A stretch of 64,000 bases of DNA. Origin: Triglochin maritima. Its lineage: Eukaryota > Streptophyta > Magnoliopsida > Alismatales > Juncaginaceae. A program made the position numbers and the translations under genes. The notes beneath the pieces are model-generated. The model had not been told where the DNA came from. It worked only from the letters and a program-made list of their open reading frames with translations, and ran no database searches. Shown one piece after another: positions 34,954-47,566 of the stretch. The DNA is taken from assembly GCA_963682175.1 (NCBI GenBank), contig OY821789.1, forward strand, positions 6,572,001 to 6,636,000, written 5' to 3'. The number at the start of each line of letters is the position of its first letter. The first letter of the stretch is position 1.

Positions 34954-37900
34954 ATGGCTAGACAATCAGGTGAGCTGCGTTTGAACTTGTATCCGAAGCT
35001 CAAGTTCAGCTTCTTGGGTTGTTCATGGAATGTAGTTTGATTTTGTTGCGATTCTACATTTTTCCTTAGAAATTCTCCCTTTTTTCAACATAGCAAATAA
35101 AAATGTCTCAATGCCGTGCTTCAGTTTGTTACTATGTTGCATTCGTCATGTGAGATGAGCCGAAGTAGCTCTTGCCTGTGAGCCCTTTCGGGAAGCGAAG
35201 GGCTGAATTTTTCTTGATGATTATCATTATCTTGCCTTAATGATGCTACGTTTCTCATTAGATCCGATTGACAATTCAAACCAGTTTGGTTGAGGTATGG
35301 TGTCGAAAACATCACTAATTGTTCTTCATTTTGTAATCCAGAAGAAACAACTACATCTCCACGCCACAAGTTTCACGAGGTTTTCCAACCGAAGCAAGGA
35401 AGATATTCAGAGCTTCCTCCTGCAAAGATCTCAGAAATGCTGAAGTCAAACAGCCTAGATGTACTACACATTTGTGTATGTTTTCTTTTGATTCGTCAGC
35501 ATTCTTTTACTTATAGTGTTCTATTGGTTGCAGAATGCTCCAACTCAATCACTTTTAAGTGTTGTTAATGGAATCCTCGATGAAAGTATTGAAAGGAAGA
35601 ATGGTGAAATTCCTGATGTACGACAATGTGAAAAGGCTTTTGATATTTTAGGATTTTGCTTTTATTTATTTATCCATTTTAAGAAAATTTTATCTACAGA
35701 GAGTGGCATGCCTATTAAGAAAAGTTGTGCTAGAGATTGAGCGGAGAATTTCAACACAAGCCGAGCATATAAGAAACGTATAGTTCATTTTCTTAAGTTA
35801 TTCTTTTATTTTAATGTTATCTAACTTGTCTTCACTAATATTTTCATGTGCTCAGCAAAACAATCTCTACAAAACACGTGAAGAGAAGTACCAATCAAGA
35901 ATTAGAGTATTAGAGGCACTTGCAACTGGGACAAGTGAGGAAGCTCAGGTACATTCTGATTGTGAGAAATACAAATTTATTTCAAAATGTTTAGTTAATT
36001 AGCAGATTGAATGAATAGATCATCACAAGGCAGAGTGTTGTCCAACCTATGCTTTTTAGTTTGTCTATGCCATCTAATATTTGGTTTACTTCGAACATTG
36101 ACATGACATGAGTCAGACTATACATGATTCGCAGCATCATTTGTAAATTCCAATCTTCTGCAGAACTCTGCATCCAAAGACTTTGCATGCTGAAATAAAC
36201 GAACATTTGCAGCTCATGTGAAACAAATATCTTTCATCAAAAGGATCATTATCATGCATGCTCTTACTAAGATAAATATTAACAAGGAGAGTCGTCCCAT
36301 CTGATTGAGAACTCTGATGGACGTTGTTCAGAAGTGTTTTTTGTCCAAAGAGATGCATATTGGAACTCATTTTCGTATTTTCCTTAATAAGTTGGTTGGT
36401 GATGTCGTGCAATTTGATAGTCGTTCAAGCTTGCATTGATTTTTTTCGTTTTCTTTTGTTATGCATTTTCTATTGTAGGCAGTGAAACGTAAATTTGAAG
36501 AGTCAAAAAAATATGAAGAGTACGACTTGGCCAAGCTGATGAAAGAGAAGGAAGAGAACGATCTTATGGTTGCCAAACTTGAGGGAGACTTAGAAATAAA
36601 GAATAAATTACAAGAAGAACATCGTCTCCAATTGGAAAACAAGGTCAAAGAAGCTACGATTGAAATGATGAAGGAGAAGGAGTCTCGTGATCTAATGTTG
36701 GCAACACTTAAAGCGGAAATTGAGGTAAAGAACAGGTCTTGCGAGCAGCACTACCAAAACTTGGAAACAAAGATCAAAGAATCAAGAGAGGCGTTAATAA
36801 AGGAGAAAGAAGATAATGACCGAATGGTTGCAAAATACAAAGAGGAAAGAGAAGCGATAAAAGAATCGCACAATCAACATTTGCTGCAACTGGAGGCTGA
36901 AAGTCGAGAAGCCAAAGAGATGCTGATGAAAGATAAGGAGGCTACTGACCTTATGGTTGCTAAACTTAAGGAAGAAATTGAAATCAAGAACAAATCTCAT
37001 GCAGAGAGTTATCTTGACATCGAAAGAAAGTTTGTAGAAGAAAAAGAGGAGATTACGAAGGAGAAAGTGTGTCTTGAATCCAAGATAAAGAAACTCAAGG
37101 AGGACTTTGAATTAAAGAAAAAATCATATGAAGAGCAATGCACGCAATTAAATATCAAGATCAAAGAAGTTAAAAATGAATGGAAAGAAAAACACAGGGT
37201 ATTAGAGGAGAAGAAAAATGGTGCAGAATTCCTTTTAGCAGAAATAAGTAAAAAGACGAAACAACTGGAGGATGCCTCTAAATCAAGTACCTATAACTGC
37301 AGAAGGAAAGAAAATCTCTGCCACAATTTTGTAGAATTTCAGCTAGAAAATCTAAAGGTACGTTTGGCCTCATCAATGTTTTTTTGCTATAAATTGCCAA
37401 AACTAAATTCTTATGTTGTATCAGGGGTTGAAAGTTTCCACTGATTCCATCAAGAAGGCAGTTGTTGATGCTCAAAAAGCATATTTTGATGATTTTACTA
37501 GCTTGGGTATGGTTGCCTTTCTAGTTCATCTTTTCTCCTTTGTGTGTGCCTTACAGATTTTTGAGTTCACTTCTGGTTTGTACAGGAAATGCTTTCAAAA
37601 GAATTGGATGGGCTGCTCAAAATTACGATATGGTTCTTACAGAAAATAGGAAATTGTATAATGAGGTGCAAGAATTGAAAGGTGAGGTGAAGATTTGTGT
37701 GGATCAAACCTGACATTTTCATTTCCTTGTGTTTATTTTTTCTCTCTATCTTATTAGGAAACATTAGAGTATACTGTCGTATACGGCCATTACTTTCTGG
37801 TGAAAGTAAGAAATCAACAACAATTGATTTCATTGGTGAAGATGGGGAATTGCTTACTGTGAATCCTTCTAAACAAGGGAAAGATGGCCAACGAATGTTC

Positions 37901-40900
37901 AAGTTCAACAAGGTCTTTGGTCCAGATTCTTCTCAAGGTTTCTTATAATTTTACCTGTTGTATCTCCTTGTTTGCATTTGTTTTTAGATTTCTCCTAAAT
38001 CTTAAGAAACTTTCACATTCTAGACCTAGTAGTTGAAAGAAATGGTAAAAAATTTAAATCACTACAACCTTTTTTCAAGATTAACAAGTTAAATAACTAG
38101 ATATATTTTATGCATCCTCAAACAACATTAATTGTAGCTTCTTATTGTGACTCACAGAGGAGGTTTATTTGGATACTCAGCCTTTGATACGTTCAGCTCT
38201 AGATGGATTTAATGTATGCATTTTTGCCTATGGACAGACTGGTTCAGGAAAAACCTACACAATGGTACACAACTTTATTTTACAACTTTGTTCATCTGTA
38301 ACTATCTTAAGTTTTTGTTATTTATGGTGCAATTTATATTATTGTGTTTTAATATAATCTTCTCAATTGTGGTAATATAGTCTGGTCCGACCTCACCATC
38401 GAAGGAAAATTGGGGAGTTAACTACCGAGCCCTGAATGATCTTTTTGATATTTCAAAAAATCGTAAAGGTACTTTCGTGTATGAGGTGGATGTTCAAATG
38501 GTCGAGATTTACAATGAGCAAGTGCGCGACCTTCTCTCTAATGATACATCACAAAAAAGATATCCTTTTTTTAAATTCTGTTATATTTGCATGGTTAAAA
38601 CGAGCTTGTTCTACAACTTTGGGATTTTGGTGAAAGTATGATTTGTATTTTTTTATTTGACTCTGCTTTAAAATTTAATGCTTTTACAAAATATTTCCTT
38701 AACTTGCACACACTGGAGATTCGAAATTGTTCTCAGTCAAATGGACTTGCTGTCCCCAATGCTAGTGTTTATTCTGTTAACTCCACCGAAGATGTTCTTG
38801 AGTTAATGCATATAGGGCAAACAAACAGGGCAATGAGTGCCACTGCTCTCAATGAGAGGAGCAGTCGATCTCACAGGTTCTGTATTTTGCACCTCTGTAT
38901 ACATATTTTTCATAGTCAACCTTTTTGTGATATCTCTTTTTATTCTTGTTTCAGTGTTGTAACGGTTCATGTAAGGGGTACTGATTTGAAGACTCGAGCA
39001 TCTTTACGTGGCAGTCTTCATTTAGTAGATCTTGCCGGAAGTGAAAGGGTTGATCGATCGGAAGTTACTGGCGATAGACTCAGAGAAGCACAACATATTA
39101 ACAAATCTTTGTCTGCTCTTGGTGATGTAATTTCCGCTCTCTCACAGAAAAGCTCCCATGTACCATATAGGAATAGCAAGCTAACTCAACTACTTCAGAG
39201 CTCCCTAGGTAATACTTTATTCTTAACAAGCTAAATTTATGTACTGAGCCTTCTTGACATTAAGCTGATTTTGTTATCGGTTTGTTTTGATTGTACACCA
39301 GGTGGGCATGCAAAGACTCTTATGTTTGTCCAAATAAATCCTGACACCGAGTCATATTCGGAGACTATGAGTACCCTTAAATTTGCAGAAAGGGTTTCAG
39401 GTGTTGAGCTTGGTACTGCAAGGAACAATAAAGATAGCAAGGATGTTAGAGAACTGATGGAACAGGTATTTGGTTTATCCTTACAATTCTATTCTACTTA
39501 TAAATGATCTATCTGTCATATTAGGATACCTTAAGTCATGTAGAAATTGGTTTTTCTGAAATAGACATTTATCTTCTTTTCTTCACTTAAGCCAAATTGC
39601 TTGGCATCGGTTACAAACAAAATTATCACAGAGTGAACTAGTGCACTTATTTTGTAGATTTGTTTCAATACATACTCTTTTACATACAGCTTTGCTCCTA
39701 TATGTTAATCAAGTGAAACAGTGTGATATTCATGATCGTGGAAATTAATCCAAATGGCTACACTTTTCCTCACAAGATGGACCATGTGCATAGTAAAAAA
39801 TCGGTTATGTCTGTCTTTTATGTGTCACTAAAAAATTTGAACCGATAAATGTTTTGTGTTTATTAACTCATTCTATGTTTTCAGCCGTGTGCGTGTTCAA
39901 TGAATTATTCACAATCAGTCTGTTTATTCTCCAGGTTGCAACACTTAAGGATACAATATCGAAGAAAGACGAGGAGATTGAAAAGCTGCGTGATCTCAGG
40001 GAACTTAACTCCAGGCATTTGTCTTTATCTTCTGGTGCCCACCTTGCCCTTGGAAACAAGCATCATGACCAGGATATCTACAGCCAAACAAATGTATGAC
40101 TTAACTGACTATTATTTTCTCATTTTAAGAATTACCATAATGTAACCTATTCGATTTGTATTTCCAGTCAATGGACAACGGATGGCACCAAGAGAAAGCA
40201 AAACCACTTACAAGGAACACAAGCCTTGTGGAGATATCTAATGGTGTTGACAATGAGAAGAAATCAAACAGCATCTCAAATGCAGGACATACTAGGGGAT
40301 CTGAAACGGATGGTTCGACAAGTAGTAGTGAAGACTTTTCAGAGATCGACAGAATAATGGAGAGTACTAAGTAAGTACACCCATATTATAAAATAAGAAA
40401 CCTTCATTCCACTGGTTTCCATTTTCGTGTGTTGTAGTCCAATAGAAGAATATGCTTTTCAATATCACAAAAGCTGATTTTATCTGGTTCCTTATTTTAA
40501 GACTGAAACATAAATGGAAGTCAATAATCAAATGAAGAAGTCAAGATAATTCATAAGGGGTTTTCATGCCCATTACTCAGATAAGTAGTGAAATAATAAT
40601 AATAAATGGTTTTGGTCAAATGAAGAACTAACAATGGGTCGTTCTTCATTTGAGCCCCTTATTATTATTATTTTAAGTAGTGAAATATTTAAGTGTTAAC
40701 CAGCAGAGGTTGACACCTGCTAAATAATATAGTCTCTGTCTTTGTACAGCATGTTCATTGACGCAGTATCAATTTTTTTCCTGGAATTGACCTTAGTAGG
40801 TAGTAGTGAGGTTCAACCATAAAAATCTATGATGATTTTGTTAGTGTAGTCGAAAGAAGAGCTTCTGATAATCGTCTGATCGATGCGAGGAACATGAGAG

Positions 40901-41170
40901 CAAACTGCTCCTGATTTCCTGTTCATAGTTACCATCCTCAATGCAATGTAAATTTCTTCCATCACGGAATGGTGCATTCCGCGGATTAACTGTTTCTGTT
41001 CGTAGTTAGTTTCCATATACTTTTGCTATATGTCTCTTATTATCTGTGATTTTGTTTTTAGGTCGAGAATTCGACAACATACCCATAGATCACCAACAGA
41101 GAGGACCAGGTTGACAGGATTAGTCCCACCAAAATTTAAAGACTCGTTGAAGACAACATTAAGTGCGTAG
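34954..41170 (+). CDS. Kinesin-14 (KIN-14) with N-terminal coiled-coil repeats
   Basis: Seventeen coding exons join in frame to 988 residues: 34954-34969, 35342-35460, 35534-35617, 35700-35777, 35856-35948, 36479-37357, 37425-37506, 37586-37681, 37758-37937, 38158-38264, 38381-38559, 38712-38876, 38955-39208, 39302-39465, 39935-40093, 40168-40370, 41062-41170. All introns are GT-AG except 38560-38711, which is AT-AC. Residues ~40-150 ([20 protein letters not shown]) match plant KIN-14 proteins. Residues ~152-366 are five 43-residue coiled-coil repeats. The neck/motor starts [14 protein letters not shown] (~480). Motor motifs: P-loop GQTGSGKT (568-575), NERSSRSH and DLAGSE. The KGN neck before an internal motor marks minus-end-directed kinesins. 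The frame is intact; no calponin-homology domain is seen. The C-terminus could differ if GTGCGT at 41164 is a donor to an exon at ~41549. Confidence 0.9.
36542..37186 (+). repeat. Five tandem 129-bp coding repeats (43 residues each)
   Basis: Each unit starts KEKE or KDKE and keeps (D/N)xMVAKLK-EIE-KNKS at fixed spacing: [96 protein letters not shown]. The repeats form one charged coiled coil within a single 879-bp exon. Confidence 0.9.
38560..38711 (+). other. U12-type AT-AC intron in the kinesin motor domain
   Basis: The intron starts ATATCCTTTT, the U12 donor, and ends AC. The exact U12 branch site TTCCTTAAC is at 38695-38703, with its branch adenosine about 9-10 nt from the acceptor. Excluding 38560-38711 is the only splicing that joins ...TSQK, a split Arg codon (638) and LEIRNCSQ in frame. 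No GT-AG pair does so. Confidence 0.93.
40593..40678. repeat. Short foldback element in a kinesin intron
   Basis: AATAATAATAATAAATGG...TCAAATGAAGAAC is mirrored by GTTCTTCATTTGA...TTATTATTATTATTTT. The near-identical AAGTAGTGAAATA is found on both sides, so this is either a tiny foldback insertion with a target duplication or a hairpin-forming simple repeat. Confidence 0.6.
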
Positions 41171-43213
41171 TGTTTGATTTTTTCCCCTCTTTGCAAACTT
41201 TATTTTATTTTCCTTATATAATTAAAATATTTCTTGTTTTGGCCTTTTTACAATATATCTGGTTTCTTAAGAGCAACACACTTTTGCCATGCTCATATCT
41301 TCTCTGTCTATAACAAAAACTAATGACAGAAGCAACTCCTAGATTATAGTCTTCGAATCTTCGATAACCTTTGCATGACTTGTACAGAACTAAAAGCTCC
41401 TTATCAATAGAAAAACGACCGTTGTTTGTACTCACAAACATTGGGCTTTGTCGTATATATTTAACTGTACAACTATTTTGAGTGACAAAAAACTATTTAT
41501 TATGGGATCTTACACCTTTGTGTTCTATGCAATGAATTGAAATTTAGATGGAAGAAGAACAATAACCACTCAGCCAAGTACCACTCCAGGAAGATCGACG
41601 AGGCGGTGGCAGTGAAAAGGGTTTGCAGGATGAAATCGAATTCATCGTCAGACATGTTTAACAAGTTACTATGCATATAATGTAAGATTTTCTTCTGTTA
41701 TAGGATTGTTGTTGTGTAGCTGTCAGGTTAATATTTAAAATCAAGTAAATATGTATAATTTGTACATTAGTTCCATTCATTTATGTTGTTAATTAAAATT
41801 TATTAATTGGCCATTTTATTTCCTTCGATTTCTTTGTTTTGGTAGAATTCATTAGTAGTTAAAATATGTACACTAATCATTTTCATCTGAAAAAAGTACA
41901 GAACTCGCGTTGCTAAAAGGAGGCACAAACTTTGTGCACATAATAGTATAATACAGAACCAACTTTCCAAGAGGGTTAATATTATGTAACTGATCATCAT
42001 ACTCATACAACCTTTTCTACGTCCCATCTTGCCATTCGCTGTGAATGAAACCATGTCAATTTCATCTAATATGTCTTACTCATGTCTCTCATCTTGGAGT
42101 TTGGGTACTTAAAAATGCTGTGGCAAGAGATTACAATGTGTTTTATTTCATGGAAGTGAAGAAAAATATAGTGGTTTACAGATATTTGAGAGATTTATTA
42201 GAAGAAGAAAAAAAGAAAGAAAAAGTCTTAACATTATAACTTCACTCTTTAAAAATCATGTCGATCTCCACCGAATCCGTTATAAATTAAAAAGGACATT
42301 TCAAACCCATTAAAATAAAATAAACAATTCTCAATTTACTTTATTGAACTGAAGGTGACATTCCAAACCGATCGCAGTAAATAAAGCCGTGAAGCTGCCA
42401 GTGAACTTTTTGCGAAAGCAATGTGATGATGCCTCCTATCTTTGCCGCTTTTAAAACTTAAGATCACCGTTGCTTACGCCCCGTACTTTCCGGATGTCAT
42501 ATTTTCTCTCTTAGTTATATCAGTTTTTCTTTCTCTCACTACAAATCACGTCAGTATAAATCAATTTTTCAATAAATTTTTTAACCACATCAAAAAACAA
42601 TCCAATTACCCTACATTTTTTCCACTCCACGTCATTTGGGAATCAATTTTAGGTAAAACATAAAAAATATTAAAAATTCTTAAAAAATAAGAACAAATAA
42701 AAAACATATTTTCATAATTTTTTTTTTGAAAAAACGATTTAAAATAATTATTAACATATGTTAACATTTTATAATATTAAAAAAAAATTAAAACCCAATC
42801 AGAGGGCACGTTAAGGGTGCTCTTAGTCTCTATCTCAAATCTCTTTCAACCTGATCTGTCTTAGTCTTGACTGAAAACTACAAAAAAAGGATAATTTTTG
42901 CTTCTAATTTTGTTAATTTGAAATATAAAAATAAACTTTGCTTCTAATTTTTTTATCGTAGAATTTCCAATCTTCCAAACCATCTGAATTTTGTTAATTT
43001 GAAATATAAAAATAGATACGATACTGTCAAAGGACCCAAGTTAAAATCCATCAACAATACAACAAAAAAAGTACAAAAAGTATAAGCTCTGCATGGCAAC
43101 CAAGACTACATTACAAAAGAATCACTTGGTAAATCTATATTCTAAAGTACACGTATAAAACACACACACACAAACAAATAAAAAACACTATCAAATAACT
43201 CAAATTCACATGA
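41171..43213. other. Intergenic stretch between kinesin and NILR1-like pseudogene
   Basis: Includes the kinesin 3' UTR, with a possible alternative last exon (~41549-41620) behind the acceptor GAAATTTAG. A CCACGTCATTT-bearing, AT-rich piece at 42470-42830 may be a PIF-type MITE remnant. No gene is seen. Confidence 0.4.
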
Positions 43214-44602
43214 TCAAGAAGTCAACCTACGAAAATCCCGGTCAAAATCATTGGAAATGTTGACCAACATGGTCAACACTTCCTTCATGTTAGGCCGTGC
43301 ATGGGGTGACTCCGACGTGCACTTCATCCCAACCCCCACCAACTCACACATCTCCTCCACCTCCACCCGTCTCCGCCACCCCGACAGCCCAACCCGCCTC
43401 GCCCACTCCACCAAACACTCCTCCTCCCTCGCTTCCACCGCCCGCCTCCCAGTCGCCAGCTCCATGGCCAGCACCCCAAAACTATACACGTCCCCCTTTG
43501 TCGTAGCCCGCCACTCCTGCGCGTACTCCGGGGCCACGTACCCCACCGTGCCAGCCACGACTGTGCTCACGTGGCTGTCCTCTGGGGACACTAATCGTGA
43601 TAGTCCGAAGTCCGTCACCTTTGCCCTCCCCTCCCCATCCAGTAACACGTTGCTGGCCTTCACGTCGCGGTGCACGACCACTGGGAAGCACTCGTGGTGG
43701 AGGAATACAAGCGCCCGTGCCACTCCGATCGCCACTGCTAACCGTTGCTTCCACCCGAATCTGTTAAAGAGAATGATTTCACGTTAGTTGTGAAAGAAGA
43801 CTTGATCTCACAAGATTTCAAGAATATATGTCGCGTAGTTCAACTTAAAGAGTCTAGGTTCTACAGTACTTTATTTATCTATAAGTGTTTGCAAAAATTA
43901 GTAAATTAATAACGTGGGTATTCAACTTAAAACTAAATGATTTTTTGGTCACATCCATCATTTTTGTTGTCCACGTGTAGATATAAAGGGGAAAAATATT
44001 TCAACCACGTTTGCAGGAAAATATTAGAAAATAGTTATACATCAATTAATTTGTTGGCTTTTTGTTAAGTTATAAGTTGTAGAATCCGTTTACTTATCAT
44101 CATTTAATTTTGAGTTGATATTATCACGCTTCAGTAAAGTTGTCTATTATTTTCACTTGATAAATAAGTGAGTTTTAAAGAGATGACGAGCTAGATTGGT
44201 TTTTTTTGGTCAAGGTAATAGATTGAACATACTCTTAACTCATATTTTTTAGGCGTCCACAAAATGTCAAAAATAGAATGTTGAAACAAGAATTCTACAA
44301 TTACTTTATGAAAGAATTACGTCGATTGTTTTTTAACTAATTATAAGAAATTTTATGGGTAATCAGCTGTCATTATTAATTAATGGCCATATTATATATA
44401 GAGACGTGTAAGGGGTATCAATCCAAGGATCTTACCAAACGCACTAGTATAGTAGTATGGAGATCATTGTCTAAAAGCTATATATAACTCCATGTGCGTG
44501 GGCAATGGGGGAAGGATCACCCTTCCTTCAGTTTCCTTACCATTAGAGTTGTTTCTTACCAGGGACTTATTCTCAGAATACTTTAAGTTCCATACTTCGA
44601 TA

Positions 44603-45176
44603 TAGTTCTGTAAACGGGTCGGGTCGAGTTTAGAACCCACTGCTACCTGACCCCTCTAAGGTAGGCGGGTTGGTAAGTCAGGTCGGATCGGGTGAATTTT
44701 TTTTAAACCGCTACCCGACCCGCCTAAGATTTGGTAAACGGGTTACGCGGGTGGGGCGGGTCGGGTAAACGGATTACGCGGAGCGGGTAAATGAATAAAT
44801 GGATTTTTTATATATTTTTCTTCTTCTTTTCATAACACTATAAATTAAAAACATGACACATTAGCACCTTAAAAACATTACCAATGTGATGAACACCATA
44901 AATTTATAATAAATTCAACTTTATAACACTATTAGTAAATTAGGGATTAGAGAATATGTATATGGTATATAAGTGTATATATATAATATTTATTATTTAA
45001 TTTATTAAATTCTTAGACGGGTAAACGGAACGGGTAGAAAATACAACCGCTACCCGTCCCGTTTATTAGTCGGTTTGGCGGATATTCAGGTTGATAAGTG
45101 GTGGGTTGAGTTTTTTACACCGCTACCCGATTTAGACGGATTGGGACGGATTTTACCCGCCTCATTTACAACCTTA
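44603..45176. mobile_element. hAT-type MITE in the pseudogene's intron
   Basis: The left end TAGTTCTGTAAACGGGTCGG and reversed right end TAAGGTTGTAAATGAGGCGG form imperfect inverted ends. Multiple CGGGTAAACGG and CTACCCGACCC subterminal repeats lie inside, as in plant hAT elements. The flanks CTTCGATA (44595-44602) and CTTCCATA (45177-45184) are an 8-bp duplication with one mismatch. No transposase is present. Confidence 0.8.
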
Positions 45177-46688
45177 CTTCCATATTCGTCATCCCAGGGG
45201 GACATGCCTCTGTCTACATAAAGAATACTATCATTAATCATTATCATAATGGAAAGCAACGTTTCTTTGTTTATTGTTTTCTTTTGGATATAATATACTA
45301 ACTAAACTTGAGATGCAATCCAATTATTTAAGATCAAATTCTTACTATGACCAATAACTTGATGGACACTCGACAAGGGCAATGAACCAGTCACAGAGTC
45401 GAACTTTATTAACAAAAATATAATTTGAGATTAGGGAAGTTTGAAGATGGTTATTAAATTAATTATTATAGAAAAGGGAAATTGACCTAAGCAAATGTTT
45501 TCCAAAAAAAAGGTAACTAAAACAAAAGCGCTAACTAAAAAAATTGGTTGTATCAGTAATGATATCGTCAAGGCTGCCACCTTCGACGTACTCATACACA
45601 AGCAGCTTCTCCGGCCCATTAAGGCACCACCCATGTAGAGCCACCAGGTTCGGGTGCGGCCACGGCAGCGCCTTCATCTCCGATTTAAACTCCATCTCGC
45701 TCTCCGACCCCTCCCGCCGCAGTCTCTTAACCGCCACCACCCGCCCATCCGGAAGCGTCCCCTTGTACACCGTCCCATACCCTCCGGTGCCAATAACGGT
45801 GTCATCTGAAAATTTACTCGTGGCCGCGATTATGTCCGGGTAAGTAAAAGTTGCGTCGTTGAGTTGGAACACTTTTATTCTGGCCGAGGACGCGGACGAG
45901 GACGAGAGCGAAGGATTCACTTTGGCGCGGCATTGAGTCGATTGGTGGTCTTCTAATGGGAGAATTGCATTTGGATCGGATGGGGGCGATCGGACGACGA
46001 GGTATATGGTTAAAGAGAGGACTCCGGAGACGAAGAAAGCAACGCAGAGACCGAGGAACACGAAAAACGCCACAATTCTTCTTGGCCTGCTTTTGCCACC
46101 GCCTTTGTCGTGCTCATGTGGATTTATGCCAGTCGACCGGTTTCCGCTCGACCGGGCGGATAAAACAATCAAGGGATTCCCTAAAAAAGATTCCTTGTCG
46201 AACGTCGCCATTTGACCGGTTGTCGGTATGGTTCCGGTAAGGAGAGGATTGTAAGAAACGTTGAACTTGCTTAGCTCGCTTAATTGGTCGAAGCTTGCCG
46301 GGAAGATGCCGGAGAAGTTGTTGTACGACAAGTCGAGATTTTGCAAGCACTTGATGTGTCCGATTTCCGACGGAATGTTGCCGGAGAGACGGTTATGTGA
46401 TACATTTAGAACGTTGAGAGGAAGATGCGCGATCTCGGGTGGTAATTCACCCGACAGCTCGTTGTTGTCGACGTGAATTAGGCTAAAATTCGCCAACCTT
46501 CCGATTTCCGAAGGAATTCGACCGGACAACTGGTTACCGGTTAAAATGACATAACCGGAAGTTTTCAAAGTCCGATACCGAGAAGAGGAGTTGGTGCAAA
46601 CCGGAACGATTCCTCTTCCTTTAAGAAGACTATCCCAAGTGCTCCGGCAACTCTTCCTAGTCATGATGGTGTACACAAAGCTGAAAGG

Positions 46689-47566
46689 TGTTGGAATATT
46701 GAGTTTGGGCTAGGCCCATGAATAGCTCAATTGAAGAAATCCAATGTTGAGATGAAGATGAGAACTATTGCCCCATGTGCCATGTGCTCACCTCTACTTT
46801 TTAGTCTCACATTGGCAAAGCTAACAAGTTGAAGGATGTTGATAAACATACTATTCACTTGTCACTTTGTAGGTGGAAAGAGAGGAGAAGAGAATTCTCC
46901 ACACACGCTCGCGCGCGCGCCCGTCCCGTCCCGGTCCGGGTCGGGGCGTGGCGAGGCGAGGCGAGGCGTGGCGTGACGTGACGTGACGTGACGTGACGTG
47001 ACGTGACGTGGCAGCGGGGGATTTGGGGGGAATTAGAGGCTTTAGCCTCAGGGTGATGGGTGTATTTATTTTTGGACCTCAAGGTAATTGTTTTTGCAAT
47101 TAAGTCCTTGACGGTTACAAGAATAAATACATATATATATATCATGACAGTTTCCTCCTAAATAATACACACGTTCTATTTTCCCATCATCTCTACGGAA
47201 ACTGTCCTTCTCCGGCGATTTCCCTTCCCCGAATCCAAAGTTGTTCAACGTCTAATTCTTGCGAGGTTTCGCGCTGCTTTCGAGGTCCGTCGACTCCGGT
47301 GTGCGCCTGTTCGACGGTGAGACCGTTCTATCCTGGGAGAAAACCGGCAGACCATCAAACGCACTGGTATGTGGGCCGATATTTTCTCTGAGGCAAGTCG
47401 CCTTCCGACGGCTCGGTCTATGAGGTCGTTTCTGATTCATGTTCCTTCGTTTCTTGTTTTCCTTTACATGTTTTTGTATGTTGGCTTTATCTGGATCCTT
47501 ATGGAATATTTATTCGACATATGTAACCCACTGTATTACATGATCATATTTGTAATTGTATCAACA
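46689..47566 (+). mobile_element. Solo LTR D (878 bp) inside the LRR kinase coding sequence
   Basis: Begins TGTTGGAATATTGAGTTTGG and ends TTGTATCAACA, with a perfect AAAGG duplication (46684-46688, 47567-47571). Removing the LTR and one AAAGG rejoins the kinase frame between PADYPPF and SFVYTIMTRK. It carries a (CG)n run near 46908 and a pentamer array at 46946-47010. Ends and size suit a Copia-type LTR, but that is inference. Confidence 0.93.
46946..47010 (+). repeat. Pentanucleotide array GCGAG/GCGTG/ACGTG in solo LTR D
   Basis: Thirteen 5-bp units: GCGTG, three GCGAG, two GCGTG and seven ACGTG. ACGTG is the core of ABRE/G-box sites bound by plant bZIP and bHLH factors. Confidence 0.93.

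Noticed and set aside
41549..41622. Possible extra last exon of the kinesin gene
   Set aside because: GTGCGT at 41164 and the acceptor before 41549 would give an alternative C-terminus, but the direct frame already ends at TAG 41168-41170. Without transcripts I kept the simpler ending and noted the alternative.
46128..46160. Two GTCGACCGG/CTCGACCGG motifs inside the LRR kinase
   Set aside because: They are part of codons for a spacer between LRRs and the membrane segment. With two copies and no cluster, chance is enough, so I did not link them to the LTR motif clusters.
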